Shown here in pieces: positions 13,048-17,527 of a stretch of 17,527 nucleotides of DNA (positions are counted from its first letter, which is position 1; each line of letters starts with the position of its first letter). The notes beneath the pieces are model-generated. The model did not search any database. It saw only the letters and a list, made by a program, of their open reading frames with translations, and was not told the DNA's origin. Origin of the DNA: an uncultured Bacteroidales bacterium (GTDB lineage: Bacteria > Bacteroidota > Bacteroidia > Bacteroidales > Paludibacteraceae); NCBI GenBank assembly GCA_934725535.1, contig CAKVBV010000050.1, positions 1-17,527 of the forward strand, given 5' to 3'. Made by a program: the position numbers and the translations under genes.

Positions 13048-13671
13048 ATGCCTCGTAAAGTACAGTTTACCCGTGAGATGATTATCGAAGCGGCAATAAA
13101 TATGGTGCGGGAAAAGGGACCTAACTGCATCAATGCCCGCGACCTCGGCGAGTATATGGGTTGCTCCTCGCGACCGTTCTTCACCGCCTTCCGCAACATG
13201 GAGGAACTCCTTGCCGCCGTGCGCGAGGAGGTCTCCCGACGGTTCGCCGAGCGCGTACGTGTCGCCCGCGACACGCAGAGCCCGGAACCCGCAGCCAAAC
13301 GTATGGGTATGTGCATCGTGCAGTTTGCGCAAGACGAGCCTAACCTCTACAAACTAATCCACTGGACAGGAAACAGAATGACTCCCCTGCCCGAGTTATC
13401 CGAAATTATGACAAAGCAATATCAAACCGACTACCAACTCTCCGACGACGATGCCATCGCCTTTTTCGACCACATGATGATATTCAACCTCGGTCTCTGC
13501 TCGCTCATCACCAACGGTGTGCGCAACTTCACCCGCGAGGAAGTGGAAACCATACTGCGCGACCAGTTCTCCGCCACCATAGCCTACTACAAGAGCGGCA
13601 AACACCACATCGAGGAAGGACAACAACCACCCGTTCCCCCAACGCAATACCCAACGGAACAGCCCCGCTGA
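13048..13671 (+). CDS. TetR/AcrR-family transcriptional regulator
   Basis: The 207-residue protein has an N-terminal TetR helix-turn-helix: residues about 8-57 (REMIIEAAINMVREKGPNCINARDLGEYMGCSSRPFFTAFRNMEELLAAV) follow the family pattern of helix 1, turn, recognition helix and the hydrophobic Leu-Leu helix 4. The remainder is a helical ligand-binding/dimer domain, and the last 25 residues are a Pro/Gln-rich tail. It would bind DNA as a dimer and respond to a small molecule. It diverges from nrdD across a 625-bp gap, so it could regulate itself, nrdD, or a distant target. No transporter stands directly beside it except the ThrE pair within the nrdD operon. A hairpin of moderate strength (13673-13704) without a T run follows the gene. 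Confidence 0.9.
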   Translation: MPRKVQFTREMIIEAAINMVREKGPNCINARDLGEYMGCSSRPFFTAFRNMEELLAAVREEVSRRFAERVRVARDTQSPEPAAKRMGMCIVQFAQDEPNLYKLIHWTGNRMTPLPELSEIMTKQYQTDYQLSDDDAIAFFDHMMIFNLGLCSLITNGVRNFTREEVETILRDQFSATIAYYKSGKHHIEEGQQPPVPPTQYPTEQPR

Positions 13672-13837
13672 CACCCGCGTGGCTAAGGCATTCCGCCAAC
13701 GGGTAAAAGCATTTTCTTCGAAAAAAATCACCTCACCTGTAGTTTTTTGATAGTTTATGCGTCTAATATAGTAGAATTGGCTGATTCAAACTGACAACGG
13801 ACGGGTGGCAGATACCTGTCAACAACTAAACAAACGG

Positions 13838-14314
13838 ATGGAACCGACAAAAGAACAACTCTTTGCCCAACTGGTACGGCGGCATAAAAGCACGATATAC
13901 AGTATCTGCTATATGTTTTCGTCGGACAAAGACGAGGTGGCCGACCTGTTTCAGGACATTCTGATACGGCTATGGGAGGGCTATGATACTTTCCGCGGCG
14001 AGAGCAGCGAAGCCACGTGGATATACCGCGTGAGTATGAACACCTGCATCTCGGCGGACCGCAAACGCAAGTCGCGCGGCGAGCGTGTGCCGCTGAGTAT
14101 GGATATAGACCTCTACACCGACCGGGACGAAGACACCCAACAGGTACAGGCTCTCTACAGCCGTATTCACCGCTTGGGACTGGTGGACCGTGCCATCGTG
14201 ATGCTGTGGCTTGAGAACCTCAGTTACGAGGAGATGGGGCAGATAGTGGGCATCAGTGCCAAGAATGTTTCCGTCAAGTTGGTTCGCATCAAAGAACAAC
14301 TGAAGAAAAGTTGA
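13838..14314 (+). CDS. ECF-type RNA polymerase sigma factor
   Basis: The 158-residue protein has sigma region 2 (about residues 12-78: LVRRHKSTIYSICYMFSSDKDEVADLFQDILIRLWEGYDTF through the WIYRVSMNTCISADRKRKSR segment) and region 4 (about 108-157: the LVDRAIVMLWLENLSYEEMGQIVGISAKNVSVKLVRIKEQLKK helix-turn-helix). No region 3 is present, so it belongs to group 4. ATG 13838 is preferred to the GTG at 13805, which adds 11 unconserved residues. Upstream I find no TTTG/TAnnTTTG pair, in contrast to all other first genes here, so it may be transcribed from a non-housekeeping promoter, perhaps its own. It is followed at 20 bp by a membrane protein likely to control it. Confidence 0.92.
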   Translation: MEPTKEQLFAQLVRRHKSTIYSICYMFSSDKDEVADLFQDILIRLWEGYDTFRGESSEATWIYRVSMNTCISADRKRKSRGERVPLSMDIDLYTDRDEDTQQVQALYSRIHRLGLVDRAIVMLWLENLSYEEMGQIVGISAKNVSVKLVRIKEQLKKS

Positions 14315-14334
14315 ACTCCTTAATCCCTACGGTA

Positions 14335-14901
14335 ATGGACGAACTACAAGAAATGCAGGCGCAGATGGCTCTGCTCAAACAGAAACTGAACAACGAAGAA
14401 ATAATAAACGACCGACTCCTGCGCGAGGTAACCCGCCAACGGGTGCACCGGCTCAACCGAAACGTATGGCAGGAAGGTATTTGCGTGCTGCTTGTCCTCA
14501 CGTTTGGCAACTACGCTTTCCACCAGATGGGTTGCTCGTGGTGGTTTATCGGTGCCACCACGGTTATGATGCTCGGGTGCTTTCTGGCAACGCTGATTCC
14601 GCACAGGCGCGTCAAAGAGAGCGAAATTATGCAGGGCGACCTGCTCACTGTCGCCAAACAGGTGCGCCGACTGCGTCAGTTGTACAAGGACTGGATACGG
14701 ATAAGCATACCGATGGTTGTGGTATGGTTTATATGGTTTCTTGTTGAGATATATTTCCAACATACCGACAACCTGTTCATCTTTGTCTTCACGGCAATAG
14801 GCACAGCGGCAGGCGGTATGGTAGGCGGTATCATAGGCAGCCGACAACACAAGGAGTTTATACGCGAGATGGACGAAATCATAGCGCAAATAGAGCAATA
14901 A
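14335..14901 (+). CDS. Four-span membrane protein with N-terminal coiled coil; candidate anti-sigma partner
   Basis: The 188-residue product starts with a heptad-like acidic/Leu-rich helix (residues 1-40, MDELQEMQAQMALLKQKLNN...), then four hydrophobic segments at about 49-67, 69-88, 121-141 and 147-168, and a charged C-terminal tail. A charged helix (about 91-120) lies between the two pairs. It has no zinc motif (no HxxxCxxC) of ZAS-type anti-sigma factors. I do not recognise a named family. ATG 14335 is preferred over the TTG at 14311 that overlaps the sigma stop. Placed between a sigma factor and an outer-membrane protein gene with short gaps (20 and 32 bp), it is inferred to hold or release the sigma factor at the membrane, but nothing in the sequence proves this. 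Confidence 0.75.
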   Translation: MDELQEMQAQMALLKQKLNNEEIINDRLLREVTRQRVHRLNRNVWQEGICVLLVLTFGNYAFHQMGCSWWFIGATTVMMLGCFLATLIPHRRVKESEIMQGDLLTVAKQVRRLRQLYKDWIRISIPMVVVWFIWFLVEIYFQHTDNLFIFVFTAIGTAAGGMVGGIIGSRQHKEFIREMDEIIAQIEQ

Positions 14902-14933
14902 GACAAACAGTTACAAACAATATATTTAGTATA

Positions 14934-17417
14934 ATGAAACGTATATTCATTTTCAGTGTGGCACTGATGTGTGCCATGGTTTCCTTTGCCCAAACGAATC
15001 TCGCAGGCAAGGTGCAGGACACGCAGTCCAACCCCGTGGCGTATGCCACCGTCAGCCTTATGCGCTCGGATAGCAGTCTCGTTACGGGGGCTATCACCGA
15101 CGACGCGGGTGCTTTCGCACTCTCTGCGCCAAGCGGCAAATACCTGCTGCAAGTCTCTTTCATAGGTTATCAGACCGTCTGCCAGTCCGTCAGAACCGGC
15201 AGCAAAGACCTGCTCCTGACCCTCCGCGAGGAGACCGAGCAACTCGGCGAGGTGGAAGTCAAAGCCAAGAAGCAACTCATCGAGCGTCAGTTCGACAAGA
15301 TAGTGCTCAATGTCAGCAACTCGCCCTTTGCCATGGGCAGCAACGGCAAAGACCTCCTCAAGAAAGCACCGGGCGTGAACGTGGACAAAGACGGCAATGT
15401 TACGGTCAATGGCAAGTCGGTGGAGGTCTATATCGACGGGCGTCCTTCGTACCTCAGCGGACAGCAACTCAAAGCCATGCTGGAGGGTACCGACGGCAGC
15501 ACCATCGAGAAGATAGAGATTATCTCCAACCCCTCGGCGAAATACGACGCATCGGGGCAAGGCGGTATCATCAATATCAAGACCAAGCGCAACATGATGC
15601 AGGGGCTGAACGGTACACTCTCCGCGGCGTATGGCGGGATGTACTACAAGGATGTGGACAAGTGGCAGAACATGGAGATGTTCTCGCTCAACCTCAACTA
15701 CCGCACCAAGAAAACCTATACTTTCGGTAGCCTGACGCAGGTCTATACCGATGCCAACCAGACCCTTGAGATAGGCTCAACCTACCTCAATCCGGTGGAC
15801 TCCGTGACCACCGAGCGTTATGACAAGTCGGAGTACGCCTTTGACTTCCAGTACTATATGCTCAAACTCGGCAACGATTGGTTCATCGACTCCGTCAACA
15901 CCTTCGGCTTTATCTTCCAAGCCCCCTTTATGATTATTCGCCAGAATATTCCCGACGGACGCGGCTACGGCTACACCAAGGTAGGCAACGACATCACGGA
16001 GAACTCCATGCTCTCCCTCAAAAGCCCGATGTTCTCGCAGCAGTACACGGCGAACCTCAACTATACCCATGTCTTCAACGATTCCTTGGAGCGCGAACTG
16101 ACTGCCAACATCGACTACAACCGCAACGGCTGGGATCAGACCAACGACCAGAGCAACACCTACACCTATCCCGCACGCCCCGACTCGGTGCTGCATAAGG
16201 GACTGAAGATCAACACCAACCAGATAGTGGACATCTACTCTGCCAAACTCGATTTCCAGACACGCTTCTGGCAGACGGGTATGATAGAGACCGGTGCCAA
16301 GTGGGCACTCTCCAACACCGGCAACCGCATGACCACCGACAGCCTGCTCAACGGCATCAGCAGTCCTACCGCGCACTCCGACTTCACCTACTCGGAGCAT
16401 GTGGCAGCCCTCTACATCTCGCTGGCAAAGCAGTTCGGCAAGCACTTCAACGCCAAACTCGGTCTCCGCGGCGAATATACCCACTCCAACGGCAACTGGA
16501 TTTCGGCGGACAGCACGTCCACCAAGGATTACTTCAACCTCTTCCCCACCGCCTTCCTCGGCTACAACCCGACCGACAAGTGGTCGATGAACGTGTCCTA
16601 CACGCGCCGTATCGCACGGCCGAGTTACTACCAACTCAACCCCTTCCGTTCCTATATCGATGCCCACAACTACTCCGAGGGTAACCCCGAACTGACCCCC
16701 GAGTTCAACAACCAGGTGGACCTCAACTTCTCCTACTCGCAGTATGTGTCGCTGGCGTTCAACTTTTCGCACACGCAGGATATGTTCTCGCAGCGTATGG
16801 AGGTGCTTCCCAACGGCGACGGGCGTATGAAGTGGCTGAACTTCGGTACCTGCACCACCCACGGCGGCAACCTGTCGCTCACCGAACTGCCCATCGTGCC
16901 TAAGTTCGTTACGGGCGATGACGGCAGCCGCACCATGCAGGGCGCATGGCTTGCCCTGACGCTCAACGGCGGTTACTACCACTTCATCAACCGCTCCTAC
17001 GACGGCTTGTACGACAATCGCAGCCATTGGGGCTACGGTTCGGCAACCCTCAACGCCTACCTGCCCAAGGACTGGACGCTCTCCGTGGACGGCTTCTACA
17101 ATGCCCCTTCGGTGAACGGCTACAACCGCCAAGATGCGTTCTACTATATGTCGGCAGCCGTGCGCAAGATGTGGCGTGAGAAAGGCTTGATATTCAACTT
17201 GCAGGTGCAAGACCTGTTGCGCTCGATGCACGGCAGCAACGAGTCGCTCGGCTTGGCAGAGGGCAACCGGAGTTACACCCGACAGGAATACCGCAACCAG
17301 AGAGTAACGGTCTCCCTCACATGGATGTTCGGTCAGCAGCAATACATGAAGTACCGCAAAGTGGGCGACCTCGACGAGTCGTCGCGTCTCGGCGGTGGAG
17401 GCGGTGTCAGCAAATAA
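14934..17417 (+). CDS. Outer-membrane beta-barrel protein with carboxypeptidase-regulatory domain (TonB-receptor-like)
   Basis: The 827-residue protein has a signal peptide (MKRIFIFSVALMCAMVSFA, cleavage before Q20), a carboxypeptidase D regulatory-like beta-sandwich (about 22-95, with GKVQDTQSNPVAYATVSL and SFIGYQT), and a plug-like region (about 110-220) containing LLKKAPGVNVDKDGNVTVNGKSVEVYIDGRPSYLSG and KIEIISNPSAKYDASGQGGIINI. A 22-strand-type barrel ends in YRNQRVTVSLTWMFG. This is the OMP_b-brl_3 type of TonB-dependent-receptor relatives, with the polar tail DLDESSRLGGGGG after the barrel. No SusD partner follows; a terminator closes the unit. Substrate is unknown. As the third gene of the sigma module it may be its main target or sensor. 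The long open frames on the opposite strand reflect codon bias and are not genes. Confidence 0.92.
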   Translation: MKRIFIFSVALMCAMVSFAQTNLAGKVQDTQSNPVAYATVSLMRSDSSLVTGAITDDAGAFALSAPSGKYLLQVSFIGYQTVCQSVRTGSKDLLLTLREETEQLGEVEVKAKKQLIERQFDKIVLNVSNSPFAMGSNGKDLLKKAPGVNVDKDGNVTVNGKSVEVYIDGRPSYLSGQQLKAMLEGTDGSTIEKIEIISNPSAKYDASGQGGIINIKTKRNMMQGLNGTLSAAYGGMYYKDVDKWQNMEMFSLNLNYRTKKTYTFGSLTQVYTDANQTLEIGSTYLNPVDSVTTERYDKSEYAFDFQYYMLKLGNDWFIDSVNTFGFIFQAPFMIIRQNIPDGRGYGYTKVGNDITENSMLSLKSPMFSQQYTANLNYTHVFNDSLERELTANIDYNRNGWDQTNDQSNTYTYPARPDSVLHKGLKINTNQIVDIYSAKLDFQTRFWQTGMIETGAKWALSNTGNRMTTDSLLNGISSPTAHSDFTYSEHVAALYISLAKQFGKHFNAKLGLRGEYTHSNGNWISADSTSTKDYFNLFPTAFLGYNPTDKWSMNVSYTRRIARPSYYQLNPFRSYIDAHNYSEGNPELTPEFNNQVDLNFSYSQYVSLAFNFSHTQDMFSQRMEVLPNGDGRMKWLNFGTCTTHGGNLSLTELPIVPKFVTGDDGSRTMQGAWLALTLNGGYYHFINRSYDGLYDNRSHWGYGSATLNAYLPKDWTLSVDGFYNAPSVNGYNRQDAFYYMSAAVRKMWREKGLIFNLQVQDLLRSMHGSNESLGLAEGNRSYTRQEYRNQRVTVSLTWMFGQQQYMKYRKVGDLDESSRLGGGGGVSK

Positions 17418-17455
17418 CAATCCTATACATATCATTTGACCAACAACAATCGAGG

Positions 17456-17489
17456 CTGTCTAACAATGTAAAGTTGTTAGGCAGTTTTT
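17456..17489 (+). terminator. Rho-independent terminator after the sigma/outer-membrane module
   Basis: An 11-bp stem CTGTCTAACAA (17456-17466) / TTGTTAGGCAG (17474-17484), with one wobble and a 7-nt loop, is followed by five T (17485-17489). The remaining 38 bases to the window end show nothing recognisable. Confidence 0.88.
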
Positions 17490-17527
17490 CTGTTTTGTAG
17501 TAGTGTGAGATAGTGCGTTGATCGTGC

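Noticed and set aside
14676..15560. Minus-strand open frame of 294 codons spanning the end of the four-span protein gene and the start of the barrel gene
   Set aside because: It is antisense to two supported genes and has no promoter, signal or recognisable domain.
15777..17435. Long open frame (552 codons) on the minus strand under the outer-membrane protein gene
   Set aside because: It is fully antisense to a clearly conserved beta-barrel protein, has a Val/Gly/His/Arg-rich composition without domains, and arises from strong codon bias on the plus strand.

Overview
This is a chromosomal window from a member of the Bacteroidales, most likely an obligately or mainly anaerobic gut or rumen species. 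Six promoters can be read directly from the sequence and all have the Bacteroidota form: a -33 box TTTG (or ATTG), a spacer of 20 nt (21 nt in one case), and a -7 box TAnnTTTG. The gene content agrees: a SusC-like carboxypeptidase-regulatory/beta-barrel outer-membrane protein, an oxygen-sensitive class III ribonucleotide reductase, a YycJ-type metallo-hydrolase and a two-lobed PagL-like outer-membrane protein. I saw no phage, transposase, CRISPR, tRNA or rRNA sequence.

Left part (1-4093, genes on +): the 3' end of a PLP-dependent aminotransferase closed by a terminator, then a near-leaderless MATE exporter overlapping a NUDIX hydrolase gene, then a small unidentified exported or anchored protein, and finally a 46-residue single-span membrane protein with its own promoter and a strong terminator. 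Three copies and one half-copy of a short palindromic repeat lie here, one inside a coding region. A composite C/G-hairpin plus 11-bp tandem repeat closes the segment.

Middle left (4101-8494): a PagL/acyloxyacyl-hydrolase-like outer-membrane protein (-) and a tiny eight-cysteine CWC-type protein (+) diverge from a symmetric 47-bp control region in which the two promoters interlock. The small gene then overlaps tail-to-tail with the last gene of a three-gene minus-strand operon: yycJ-like MBL hydrolase, polyprenol-phosphate mannosyltransferase-like GT2, and an M23 lipoprotein. That operon is a cell-envelope group.

Middle right (8531-12743): a minus-strand operon nrdD - thrE (ThrE_1) - thrE2 (ThrE_2) - nrdG. 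The two half-transporter genes sit between the reductase and its radical-SAM activase, with a 4-bp overlap and a 3-bp gap, so they are probably co-expressed with anaerobic dNTP synthesis. The predicted nrdD leader is about 290 nt and carries a second copy of the composite repeat.

Right part (12743-17527, genes on +): a TetR-family regulator divergent from nrdD, then a compact module of ECF-type sigma factor, a four-span membrane protein with an N-terminal coiled coil (a candidate anti-sigma partner), and an 827-residue outer-membrane beta-barrel protein ending in a clear terminator. The sigma/membrane/outer-membrane trio looks like an envelope-signalling unit. It and the nrdD-thrE operon are the parts with most functional novelty potential.
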